The notes beneath the pieces are model-generated. The model did not search any database, was not told where the DNA came from, and saw only the letters and a list, made by a program, of their open reading frames with translations. Made by a program: the position numbers and the translations under genes. Below are positions 25,000 to 37,200 of a stretch of DNA of 64,000 nt, piece after piece. The first letter of the stretch is position 1. Each line of letters opens with the position of its first letter. Source of the stretch: Holothuria scabra (lineage: Eukaryota; Echinodermata; Holothuroidea; Aspidochirotida; Holothuriidae); NCBI GenBank assembly GCA_037179385.1, contig CM074188.1, forward strand, positions 17,253,318-17,317,317, written 5' to 3'.

Positions 25000-26329
25000 T
25001 ATGAAAGTTATTGAGTGGTAAATGGTGGGGAGGCAGGCTACGTGCAAGAAATCGTGTATGGTGGTATTGGATTCAACAGTAACATAGTTATTATACCATG
25101 GAAGTACTACTTCCGACTTGGTTATTCCATGATTGTACCAGTAGATACATAGGAATCCACTGAAACATACATTCAATTCTATTGCGGATGAAAAACACTA
25201 GATTAAAAAACATTCTCTATAGTTTTAAGATTTTAACTAAATGCAAACACCAAAACTAGCTGGCTGATGCTTTGGGTTCATCGCTAATTTTTGCGTGGTT
25301 CTTAAATGGAAGTTCACCGTGATCGCTTTGCAGTTCACGAATAATTTGTTCACACAAAACTTTCAGATTGTGCCACGTTAGTTATCCACGTAATATGTAG
25401 GGTTTTGAATAAATGGGAATTACTGGTAATATTTTCATAACTTTGAATGTTGTAATAATAAAAATTGAGCATTTTTTATGTACATGTGTCATTATTTTGA
25501 ACACATTAATTCCGATAATTTAATAGAGAAGGGCGTATGCTCAATGTGTTTGTTTTTAGTATTGGGGTTTTTCCTTCTCCTTCTTTTTTCAAATTTTTGT
25601 GAGTTGAAATGGGCTACGGTCTGACGGTAACAGTTTTCGTTGTTGTTAGTAGTTCACAAGTGTATTGAAAAAAAAACATTTTCGACAAGGCTTCTATCCT
25701 TACCGCCACCCCGTTCCTGTTATACCTCATATGTGTCTAATAAACGTATAACTTAATTACTCTGTTTTTTTTTTTTATTAAATTTTTAAACGTGTACGTA
25801 TATGCACTGAATAAAAACGTAAAGTATGTATATACATCGCCTAACAATTATTCTACCTTTCAATCCTGGCTGTAAAAATGGTTGCTTTTATTGTTCCAAA
25901 GTGAAATATCTAGGACAGTTTTCACTTTGAGGTAATGCAAAATATTCGATTTCCATCATGCGTCTTTGGTTACGGGTGGTTTCCACCGTTAAATCCACTT
26001 GTCGAAGATGACATATTGTGCTGTAATGTATTGTTTTGCTCTGGTTTGTTGCAGTTTTCACTCTTAAACTGTTAAAACAGTCGAGCAAACATATACACAT
26101 GCTAAATCGTTGAGGAAGAAAATTGCTAAAGGTCGGGCAACTGATCTTGATTTTTCCAAAGTTTTAGAAAATATTTACATAAATTAAGCGAAGTGTGTGC
26201 TAAAAATATTTCATGTGCTATGTTTCTTCAACATTGGGTATCTTTTGCTCCATTGTTCTTCAAGTGAATACAACTTTCAAACTTCTGGTTTAATCTAGCG
26301 ACGTCTACTGCCCTTTTCAGTTGCGCTAC
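25000..26329. other. AT-rich, no gene recognised
   Basis: Strongly AT-rich with short poly-T and poly-A runs. Open frames are short and featureless. Confidence 0.4.
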
Positions 26330-26490
26330 ACTGCATTGCCTACTCCATTACCGGTACTTACTATGAAGGGCATCTCGCACAAAGGTTGCAGGTCCCATTT
26401 TTAAAGTCTTTTGTGTCACATATGACTCGGTCTGGGAATCGAACCTGGGCCAGTGTGATCACAAGATTCAACGACACACCAACACGATGG
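26330..26490 (-). mobile_element. tRNA-derived SINE, diverged partial copy
   Basis: Homologous to the SINE at 7335-7579 and in the same orientation. Shared words are CTACTCCATT, GCATC.CGCACAA, AGTCTTTTG/AGTCTTTGG, ATGACTCG and CTGGGAAT. The B box on the - strand, GGTTCGATTCCC, matches the polymerase III consensus better than the other copy does. The A-box region (about 26465-26488) is degraded. The tail half beyond about 26330 is missing. Confidence 0.65.
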
Positions 26491-29308
26491 ATAAAAGGTA
26501 ACGTTGAAAAAAACGGTTCACAAATATGGTTCAAGTTCAAGTTTGGTTTCAAATGCAGTTCTTATCTTATTGTCTGGTGATAGGAGAGAGTTCTATGACG
26601 TGATTACTGTATGGTGGTCAGTATTATTTTTTGTATCGGTTATTGATTGATATTGATTATTTAGAGATATAGAATAACATGCAAACGCTCAAACGGAAAG
26701 AGTTCACTTTTGTTTGGTACATGTCTTGAAATAATTCATTCACACAAACTTGTATAAATACATGTGTATCCACGATTTTTCTTACGGGCCATTTTTGGAG
26801 AGAAACGTTATTGTTATGCTTTTTTTATTAAAAGTATTTTTTATATGACAAAGCTTTTATTGTCTGTGAATTGCGAATGTCCCTTATAAAACAGTACCGA
26901 AACTTCCTTTTAAAGCCGAGGAAAAGAGCAATTACCGCAGGGTTTCTTTGAAGTAACAGCTAAATCTCACAAAATTCTTATTTCTCTTTCAAATATCTAT
27001 TCTGATATTTAAGGACTTAAACATTGCATAAATTGATATTCACTGTAACTCAATGAGTTTATCTTGATAATGTTCACAATTAAGTGAGAAAAAACAGAGA
27101 GTCACATGACTAGAGAGAGCCAATCATGACCCAGAATAGACTATTACTCTAATATAGATTGATGTGACTGTATTTTCCCATTTGGGACGGGGTACTTTCA
27201 GCCATAGCATAGACCACCCCCTTTCCTGCGTGTCGGAATGCAGATACCTCATCGAATGGACCGGTGTACCTCCTAGATGGGATCACAACATAGTTCAAGT
27301 ATTAAGAGAGGTATACGCATTCAGTTCTTTTACATGCACCGACACGAATTTAACCCCCATGAAGAACATTCCTATAGACCTATCAGCCTTTTGAAATGTT
27401 ATTGTTTCAAATGTGGTCATCACATCAAAAAAGAATCTTTTGTGTGGGATCACATAACCTTACAAGCCTGGATTAAGGGGTCTTAGAGAGAAACCCTGAA
27501 ACTTCGAGGTGCTTTCAAAGTAAAGAATCGACTCTAGCCCTGTTTAGACAAGTTAAATTGAACTAAAGAGGCTGGGTTGTCAGGGTGTCTGTCGTGGGCC
27601 TCGGATGCAACTAATCCAATTAAATTACCTTTGTATAACGATATCCACATTTTGCACACTGAACGGTAACAGACACTGAGCGAAAATTGGGCAGCTTTTC
27701 TTTCCTCAAAGAAGTCACTGTTGATTAAAGGAACACAATGGGAAGAAAGAAACCTTAGCGTATCTTACCTATTGTTCGGTTGATACGCTTTAGAGGATAA
27801 AGCCAGTCGTTCAATGGGTTTCATTTTCACTTAGCTTAATACCGGTTTCGGCTTTTGACTGGTCCCGATAACAAAGGAGTAAATGTCGATGTGTCTGGTC
27901 CAATGCGAGAGTGAGGTTTGACGTACCTCTGCTCGACTTGGCCCAAAATTTCCCCATGGGACATTTCAAGTCTTTGCAGGGACCCTTAGTGAAAGAAACA
28001 GACCAATCTATCGATGCAGATTGGTCAATAACAATTTAGGGATTGTGTGTTTTCTACCTTTAAGCGTTCTTTGCATATGTTCAATAGGGTGATCATGTAA
28101 GCAGGAACTTTCATGGGCTTCACTAATACGTCTGAACCACAATGAAGACTTGTCTGTTATGGGGACTAAATTTTACCTAAATTAACTGCTTCCAAAAAGA
28201 AGCCGACGATTACAGGCCATCACTGAAGTATTTTTGAGACTTGACAAACAGCGATAACAAACTGGCGAGACACAAATTTAGGTCTATCTCAATAGATGTA
28301 TTTAGTTGTGTTCTCAAGCCATGCCATGAGTCCATATCCTCCCAAAACAAGAGGCTACGTGATGGCCATCGACTTGTCTGCTTGGCCGGCGTCTGCAGCA
28401 CTCAGCCACAACATAGATATTCCTGTACAATGCACATGTATCCTACAGCAATTCCTCATCCGAGCTCCACACCAGGCAGAGTTTGTGTCCCGCCGTTTTT
28501 CATGAACACTTCATGTACGCTACGAACTTACGATCAACCACATGAACCAGTCACCATATTCTTGCTCATGCGATTGTGCAAACTAATGCTTCAAGCTACA
28601 TTCCGGCACAACATGGCAAACAGTATACTTGATCAAGAATCACACCAGTATACTTCCTTGTTTAGTAAGGTTTGGTGCTGTTTAACGGAATGGCCTTGCT
28701 CCCACCCACCTCATGCCCAGCCCCGTCCACTATTAATATGTTTTACCTTTTGGATGTGACGGTGCATTGTTTCGTGCTTATATCCTCACGTTTTTTAGGT
28801 TAACTAATTTTAGGATCACTTTCCAGTGTTCTACAGACTCCACCAAATGTATATTGCCCCTGATGTACAAGTTTAAAACCCAGCATTTACAAATTCGATT
28901 ACATATTAAATGTCAACAAGGCGTACAGCCACCCATGATTCTCATGGAATTTATTTTTTTCAGAAGCGAAGCGCATACTTATACACATGTAGAAAAATTC
29001 GGTTTCAGTTACTCTCAGTTGTACCGTCAACACTATGTAAAATCGGCAGCTCGTATATTCGTTACGTGTATAACTATAACATGATAATTTTTTAACATGA
29101 TAAAATTTAAAGAGATGTTTTCAGTCAAATTTAAACAGATAATTTTTCAGTCACCACGTATGCTTGCAGAGCTGACCACTCTGCAGTGACCCTTAGCAGG
29201 TAGTTCTTACTCCCCGCCCTTAGCAAAGTTGTACTTTCAAGAGTAACGAACGATTTAAATACATTACTATCGGAGCTACAACAGTAGCACCATACATCAG
29301 CCACCTAA
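26491..29308. other. No gene recognised; one 172-codon open frame
   Basis: The longest unexplained open frame of the window lies here (28241-28759, + strand). It has no recognised domain, signal peptide or repeat, and its amino-acid order looks random. A frame of this length is expected about once by chance in 64 kb of this composition (my rough estimate), so I do not call it a gene. Confidence 0.35.
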
Positions 29309-29562
29309 AGACGAATGAGATCAGAGCTTGCTTTTAGTGACTGTAGGCAGCCATAAGTGGGGTCCATCGTCCTTAAATCGTCTTCATTTATTGTCTACGT
29401 GAATTTCAAACCATCATATTCTATAAGTTGAAGGAATTAAGATACAATTTAGTGCACAACCATCCATGATACAGTAAGAGAGGAAATTGAAAGATTAAAA
29501 GGTGATAGACCCAGCTATGGCCGACTGAATTCAGACCATCACTTGATGTACGGATTCGTCTA
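29309..29562 (+). mobile_element. MITE family 1, copy 3
   Basis: About 254 bp. It begins AGACGAATGAGATCAGAGC and ends CGGATTCGTCTA. It shares AGTGACTGTAGGCAGCCAT, GTGGGGTCCATC and ACAACCATCCATGATACAG with copies 1 and 2. Confidence 0.75.
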
Positions 29563-30053
29563 TATAGAGAAACAACATTTTATTTTTTTTGAAAAGTAGG
29601 AAGTTAAACCACGTTGAATCATGGAAGAAGTATCGTACGGTTGGATATTGCAACAGTTCTCTCAACGTGCAAACATCTCTAATAAATGGCAAAAATTGCC
29701 CTTCAGCATATGGCCCTTATATTATTTAGCGACCTTTTTTCTAATTTGAATGGTTTAAAATACCAATGCGCCACTGAAGAATACTCTTAGTCACATGTAA
29801 GAACATTTCGAAGAACGCTTGGTGGGTTTTGTATAGCACCGGTATTTTGTTGTTGTAAGTCTAAAACATGCAATAGGTTATATACCAGTACGTTAGCTGC
29901 ATGTCACCATAATGGTATCAAATTTAAACGAGTTAGGGAACTTGGTTCAAAACATACGGTAAATATTGAGAAGTTATTACTCTTCATTCCGAGGTGAAAT
30001 TGTGAGATTTTTAATTTTAGTGATGCAAAATTAATACTGCATCAACTTAAATT

Positions 30054-30320
30054 GACGAATCCCAGCAGCTAATGAACAGATGAAGGCTGCCATTTTGACA
30101 GGGTCCATGAGCTCTAAATCGTCTTAATTTTATTAAACGTCATTCTAAACTCTCATATCCAGTCAAATTGAGGGAATCAAGGCATATTTTACTAGGAGAA
30201 TTTTAGTATACTATCATTCATGATGCAGATAAGCAAAGAATTTGAAAGATTAAATCTGTTGAACTTCAGTTGTGCCCAACTAAATGGGACCATTACTTGA
30301 CTATTCGGATTCTTCTTCTA
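30054..30320 (+). mobile_element. MITE family 1, copy 4 (diverged)
   Basis: About 267 bp, only 490 bp after copy 3. It keeps GACGAATCCCAGC at the left and CGGATTCTTCTTCTA at the right, with GGGTCCATGAGC, CTAAATCGTCTTAATTT and TTCATGATGCAGATAAGCA between. It is clearly older or faster-evolving than the other three. Confidence 0.65.
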
Positions 30321-31617
30321 TAGAAAACTAAAACTATATGTCACATTTTTTTTTTATTTTAGACCAGACATGAAAAACAATTATTTGGTTCGATCGCACT
30401 ATTGCTGTTAAGTCTTATGATATTTAACACCGATAAAGCGCAGTTTTTATGCGGAATTAGCCTACAAATGCAAAAACCCGTCGCGAAACACGAAGGTATT
30501 TTGAGAATAGAATTGTTCATAACTTAGATACGCCAATATGAAAAGTACGTTCATGACAGTATTAAGCTTTTCCATCATTACCAAGATTTCCTAATCTTTC
30601 ATCGCAGGTTAATATGATATCACCAATATGATTTCCACGTCAACTATTTCCGAAACATACCGGCCTCCTTCTACAAGAATGTTAATCTTGTAAGCAGTCT
30701 TCCTCACAACGCTTATCACGTGGCCTCATGTCTCTAATAAAAGGGTTGTCCTCTGTCTGCTAAATTTGAACTCAGATTTACTTTTGCACAATGAGGTCGT
30801 TCCCATCACGTTTGTCACCAGGATACAGTGACGAGATAAAATCAGACCAGCCCGTTTTTTCTTTACTTGAAGAGTTACCTACACCTTCAGGAACCCCAGT
30901 TACGAGATGTTATCTGTTGGATTAATGTAGCACACTGAGTAACCAGCGCCCAGTTTCATTTAGAAACTGGGAGATATCGGTAGCAGTTTCTTATTCAGTC
31001 TGACCCTTTCACGACTTCATCAACAACATGTAAAAGTTAAGCAAATTGAATTAATGGTAACTAGTATATAATTATGAAAAGGATAAGACTGAACATTTGT
31101 TAGATTAATGGTTTACAAAATAAAAACGTACCGTAACTTCTTACACAAGGACAATGGGTATAGAAAACGAATCCGATCTTTCTTGCATATTATTGTTTCT
31201 GTTTCCACTTTCATTAGGGTCAACGAAACGTGAAAGGATTTTGCAACATTCAAAAAACTTGAATGAAATTGTTTTACTTTTGAACCAATGATATTATTAA
31301 GTTGTCTACTAAGGATGATTTAATGATCCTTTTAAGGTAGCCTGTCCAAATGAGAATCTAGGCTATGAAAACAAAAACCGACCCACCTTGAGATAAAATG
31401 GTACTAACCTTCGCCCCAAACAGACACATTTTTTCTTCAAAAACTCGGATAGGAAAGGTATAAGTAGGTTATGGATGCGAAGTTCACCGTTATCAAACCA
31501 TTTCATCACTTTATTCAATGAGACATCCGTGGTTAATCCAATCGTTGAAATGTACATGTCTTTATGGGCGGTATCAACCATGTTCTACTAAAAAAGTGAG
31601 CATGTTTTCATTTTTAG
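30321..31617. other. No gene recognised
   Basis: Nothing beyond a solitary left-end-like word of MITE family 1 (ACGAATCCGATC near 31168). Confidence 0.4.
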
Positions 31618-31706
31618 AACGTTCTGTCAAGTCGGACCCTGAGGGTGGGACAGGGAATCCGGAGCTTCAGAAGGTGACTAAAGAAGATTTAGGTGACAAT
31701 CCCTAG
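31618..31706 (+). CDS. Candidate terminal coding exon, unrecognised product
   Basis: After a pyrimidine-rich acceptor (CATTTTTAG), a frame beginning with two bases of a split codon stays open for 28 codons to a TAG at 31704-31706. The peptide (SVKSDPEGGTGNPELQKVTK, then EDLGDNP) is hydrophilic and balanced, unlike translated AT-rich intergenic DNA. An AATAAA poly(A) signal lies at 31919-31924, about 210 bp downstream. I cannot find the preceding exon and do not recognise the product. Chance is quite possible at this length. Confidence 0.25.
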
Positions 31707-33798
31707 CGCTATGAGTGCCAAACGTGATGACATTGTAAGTTCATGATCTCGCCGACCAAAATCACAACATCAGCTATCTTTATGAAACAAAAATGGGTTT
31801 TGGCTTACACGAACAAATAGTCTGTGTAAGCCCATGGACAGTCCATTTCTGAGCTATAAAAATATGTATTCAGTTTCGCACGTTCACATTGGTATTTAAA
31901 GTTTGCTACAGACTGTAGAATAAATGTACCCGTTAACCCAACTTTTCTTTCCTCCCCGGCGGAGCTAGAGTATATTAAGAACGTTGGTATGTTTAACTTA
32001 GATTACGGGTTTACTTCTTCAATGTTGTTCTGTTTATGTTTAGATCGTGTTAAGTATACAAAAGAAATATGACTGCTTATAAATTCACGATAGTATGTGA
32101 AACCGTTGTCACGACATTGTTTTCGAATGTTGAAGATGAAAGATAGCGCCTAAAACCCCGAAAACCGAGTAATTCCATTTTGTAAACATGATTTACAAAT
32201 TACTTATGTATAATTTTTGTTGATGAACTGTAAAAATAAACCGTGATTCGATAATGACGCTGAATGTTTAACTAAGTGTAAACCTGTGGGATCTTTGATA
32301 AGCCCGTAGACCTCACTCATAAATCCATTTTAGTAAAGATGACTTTCTACACTTTTTAACATCCTTTGTCTTTAATAGCGGCCAAAAGTTCCAGCCAAAA
32401 GCGAATTGAAAGCAAGACCTCCTAAAGTAATGTGTTGAGTTTTCTTCCCATACTTTCTGGCTGTCTGGTCGAACAACCCTTTTCTAAAAGTGCTGTGCCA
32501 CCTTCGCCTATCCTTAAACATAGAAAGGTGTAGGGGTACAGAAAGAGCGTAGCACAAGCTGATCAATATTTTAAGCTGTATGGCTATTTTATGTTGCAAG
32601 TATCAGTTCCACATTTTATTAAAATTACTCAGTCAGGCTACTTTTTATCTTCTGTTAACGTGTGTTGAAAAATATATCGTGTCACTTATATGAGGAGATG
32701 CAGTTTTGGCAGAATGTAAACTTCACAGAAATAATGAGAACATTATCCCCCAGTTACTTACAGCCTCAACTATTTTTTTAAATGGAAAGTCCCCGGTTTT
32801 AAATCTCAGAGATGACCGAATAGGTGCAAAGTTACCCTGTTTTGGTTATAACTATTCCGACTTAAAACTGCAAGAATGAAAATGTTTAACTAACTCATAT
32901 CAACAAAATAAAAACCACACTTCTACTGTATGTGTATAATCTCTGGATAGGCAGGTAGGGAGCTGGAAAAGCTTCCAACTCACTGCTCTGGGTTTCCCTT
33001 CCATTTGCGGAAAAGTATACTAGAAAAAATGATTTAGTTTCTTTTTTTTTTCACTGAGACATGCTGAAAAACACTACGAAAAAAGATTCAAGGGATGAGA
33101 TATTTTTCGCTGTTTATCTGTATATGAATTCAATAGAATAGTTGATTTGATTTTGGTGACTCTCATGGCTTTTTGGACAAGTTTGAGAAGAATTGTTATT
33201 TGGTTTGTTTTGGACAACTTTCCAAAATGGTGTTACCCAGTATAACACTCCTCCCCACTCCCTTTGACTGAAGCATGATGAAGAAACAATGATTGATTTA
33301 TTGCATACCGTATGGCATAATTCTAAAAATCCGTTCCTTGGCCGTGTGTTTATATCTAAATTTGTACAAGTAAATCTTTTCCACTTGCTACGATTTGGAC
33401 CAGGAGAGAAAATAGTCAAACTTTACACATTTTTGAACAAAACGAAATAAATATCCGCACTTCTTTCATTTGCCTCCGTGAATTTTCGGTTTTGAGTCGA
33501 GTCTGCTTTTGTTTTCCACACATGCGTATGCTATTGGTATGGTGTCCGTGGTGTCTTTTACACACTTTGTCTCTTGCCAACGAAAAATCGAAAAATAGTG
33601 TTTGGAAGAGTTTATTTCTCATAATCAGCCATTTAAATTTTTTTGCTAGAATCTATTCTTTTGGTAGAAATGCTTGCAAATAGCGTATAGTTTCATAAAA
33701 AATCACATAAATGGAAGTTTGTTATAAGCAGTTTGCAGTTATTTTTTAAATGGACGTCACATAGGCCAATGAGATTTCAATTGACTTCAGAGATGCAC
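31707..33798. other. No gene recognised
   Basis: AT-rich. Open frames up to about 100 codons on the - strand show no domain. No repeat ends seen. Confidence 0.4.
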
Positions 33799-33962
33799 CA
33801 TAGGCGTACGAGGCGGGGCACAGGGGTACTCGCCCTCCCAATTCGGGCAAAAACAGCTGGTCATACGGCCAAAACATGAGCAAAGCATAATAAATGGTGA
33901 CATTATTCGGTCAAAAATTGCTCTTGCCCCCTTACAAAAAGTTACCGCGGTACTCTCCTATG
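33799..33962. mobile_element. hAT-like MITE, second copy of the 4973 family
   Basis: Begins CATAGGCGTACGAGGCGGGG and ends TACTCTCCTATG. It shares with 4973-5140 the words ACTCGCC, CAATTCGGGC, AAAACAG.TGGTC, ACATTATTCGG/CCATTATTCGG and AAAATTGCTCT/AAATTTGCTCT, in order. The right inverted end is decayed and no clean duplication is visible. Confidence 0.6.
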
Positions 33963-34221
33963 ATGAATACCATAAGACCAGATTGCAGAGAAATTCATTC
34001 ATCCTTCAAAACCTGAGTTTAGCGCAATTGCAATATATTCAGTATTTCCGATCTGATTTAATGAGCTGTTCTGAGGTTCATCGCCTCCAATGTTCCAGTT
34101 CTTTGTTCAGTTGTTAATACCTATTTCACATTTAAAGTACCGGAACTTCTTTATCTGTTAATTCGCTGAATATAAAGGTTGAGAATTGTACGCTGAAAAT
34201 AAAATTAAAAAAATTTAACTA

Positions 34222-34268
34222 TGGACCCACTTGTGACCGATTTTACTAGCTGCTCGGATTCGTGTATA
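34222..34268 (+). mobile_element. MITE family 1, 3'-end fragment
   Basis: GGACCCACTTGTGACCGA followed shortly by CTCGGATTCGTGTATA matches the last ~47 bp of the family. The rest of the element is not recognisable upstream. Confidence 0.5.
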
Positions 34269-37200
34269 GGAATACGTTCGATCCCCAAATTAATTTTTAA
34301 ATGTTAACTCTAAACGGAAGTTTCAGTTTGCGAGCAGGTGGAAATAAATGATAAGTATGTGGTGGGAGTATACACGCGCAGAATACCATGAAACGCGAAA
34401 AATACCAAGAATTACCATCTAATCAAACGTTTTGATAATTCTGAAAGGGAATTCACGTCTGCAACATATACAGTCAAAAGAGGTAGAGCTCATTTGCATC
34501 TGGCATTATATTCTTAAGGACCAACTTCTTGCAACTTCAATTCGGTTATGAAATTGAACATTATTCCATCACGATTTAAGTACCTCTAAAAAGGAACTCG
34601 TAACAAACACAGAATAAATGCGTGGCAGTATTCTTCAAACTTATTTCTGTAAAGCTTCGTCCAAATATTTCTCACATGGTAAAACGTAGTGTGAGTCGAG
34701 CCGATGAAATCAACCCATCTTTTACAAACTGACAGCATTTTAATTTGTTGAATGGTATATAGACAGAAAATATTTTTAGCGGAGATTAATCACCATTAAC
34801 TTCTCATCTATAACAAAGTATAAAGCAAAGAATTATTGCACTATGACCTCTCTTTTTGATTGATGCAGGAGGCTGGAACTCATTTATCTTACATTGCGTT
34901 CGAGACTTTACAGTGACCCAATTACGCCCATTGACATAGACCTATCGACAGAACCCGTCTTTCGAAACTGTAATAAACAAAAATGGTTGTGGTCGTTCTA
35001 AGCTGTTCGAAAAGGCGTCAATGCTTGAACGAGTTATGTGACAAAACCTCAGCTGGTATAATAAGTGACTTACACAACAAGAGAATAGTTATCAGCAAAT
35101 ACACACAGAGATAACCGGCCACCGTAAAACATTAAAAATTATGAACGGATACTGTAAACAGAACGGGAAAATATGTCAGAGGAACCTCACGATTCTTGAG
35201 GAATTTCACACCTATAGCATCCCGTGTCACTTGGATATGCTACAACTGTATACATATAGGATATCACATGCTTGAATGAAAAGATTATGTTATATTTGTT
35301 TGATCGTTCCTTTATACACCGAGAATATGAGACAATAATTTTGAAAGAACAGATTCGGATCGAATCTGTCACAGATGAAAAGTCACAACTGGTTGCATAT
35401 CGGTGTTATATATACCCACAGCACTGTGATTCGTAGTACAGGCCTACTATGGTAAAGTGATTGATCGAACTTTGCTCGGATGGTTATCTCAACATACCGT
35501 ATGATGACGATAATTTTCTATAATTTTGGATCTAAAAACCGATTAAGCATTCTGCGTTTCAATGTCCAAATGGTTAACGCGTAGTTTATTGATCTATTAA
35601 GTTTTGATCTCAAATCGAACCCGCTGATCACCATAATGCATTATATACAATAAATAGTTGTCTCCAAGTTGTCATAATCTAAATATTCTACTTTTAAAAA
35701 GGTGTTTGTTTTTATCTATTCATAGAATTTCATTTCTTTGTACGAAATAAACGATTTTCCTACTGATGACCCGCTTAGCGGGCATTTGAAAATATTCGAT
35801 AAAAGCCGGAATATATATGGCAAAGCAGACCCCTCCCCTGAAGGGTACTTGGGCTGACCGAATGTTGACCAGTTTTCCTTCCAGCACATAAATATATATT
35901 TCTGACAGTATAAAAGTAACAATTTTTCACATGACAGTTGATATACTGCTTCTTGCATCTCAAAGTCTCCAGACCGTAGTGAAATTTTAATTGGATACCG
36001 TTCGGACAATTTTCTCGTTTTCAATTTTTACGCGACAAGACATGATCCAGATAACAAACTACTTCTTCCAATTTTTAAAGTTTTTGTTCATCTTTTTTCA
36101 ACATTTTCATGACCTCCAGCTGTAAATTCTGTTTTCTTTCACATCTTCTTTTCAACTGTTGTTGTATGCTTCTTTTGTCGTGATTTATTTACAAAGGTTT
36201 CTATTAAAAGGGTTAAGTAAGCTTCAAGTTTGAATTATTCGCTTTTTAGTGTGACAGATATAGGGGGATACGCCACTGCTGCGCTGTCCAAGAGAGTTTC
36301 AAGTTCTCCCCGTAACCACAGGCAGATAGACAGATTAAGTAATGCATATCATACTTTAAGATCACAAAAAATGTCCTCCACTTTGAAGGAAACTTCAGGA
36401 CAACTGATGTAATCTTCTGTAAGTAGTGCAAGTCTGTGTATCTGTATGAGTGCGTCTGTTTTTATGTCACTAATAGATTAAATTGAGTATCCCTGTCGTA
36501 TATATTTCCATGATTCAAGAACGCAATCATTCTGTATTCCAAACAGAAAGGTGTTCAATAGGTGTTTCATTGTATCATGACAAAAAGAAAAAAAATTCAC
36601 GGTTGAATGAAAACTTCGCACCAAACCACGTAGCCTAAACCATTAGATCCGTGCAGTGCCTTGCATCGTATATATATAATTCGATATAGTAAGCTTTAAT
36701 GAAGTGCCAATTCGTAAACTGGCATTTTTACTGGTTTTGCATCGAATATGTAAGTTATTTGCTTTCATATTTAACTAATATTTTAGTCAGGACTTCAGAC
36801 TTAGTGTAAGGCAAGGAAGAACTCCATTCGGTTAACGTTGTACTTCAACATATTTAGTTTTCCCATAAATTAAGGCTTTAAGCGATTTCCTTGAAGGGAA
36901 CCCTAATGTGGACCTAAAGACAAAAAGTTATGAAACGTTAAAAATTATGTTTGGGAGTTTTTCTATCACCGTCTATGAGGAAGTTTATCAACAAATGGAG
37001 GCGAGGTGCTTGGAAATATTTGACTGAATTTGGCTCAAAATTGACTAGATTTTAATAAAAAATAAAAACTCGAATTCATTCGCCTCTCTTTACAGACATA
37101 TCTTTTCAACTATTCGACAAATTCTTTTTAAAGTTTTATACTGTCTTAATTTTTGCTTCGAAATCACTTTTGGAGACAATATTAGAGTTAAGTAAAAGAA

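Noticed and set aside
28241..28759. 172-codon open frame on the + strand
   Set aside because: Longest unexplained frame, but no domain, odd composition, no splice or promoter context, and about the length expected once by chance here.
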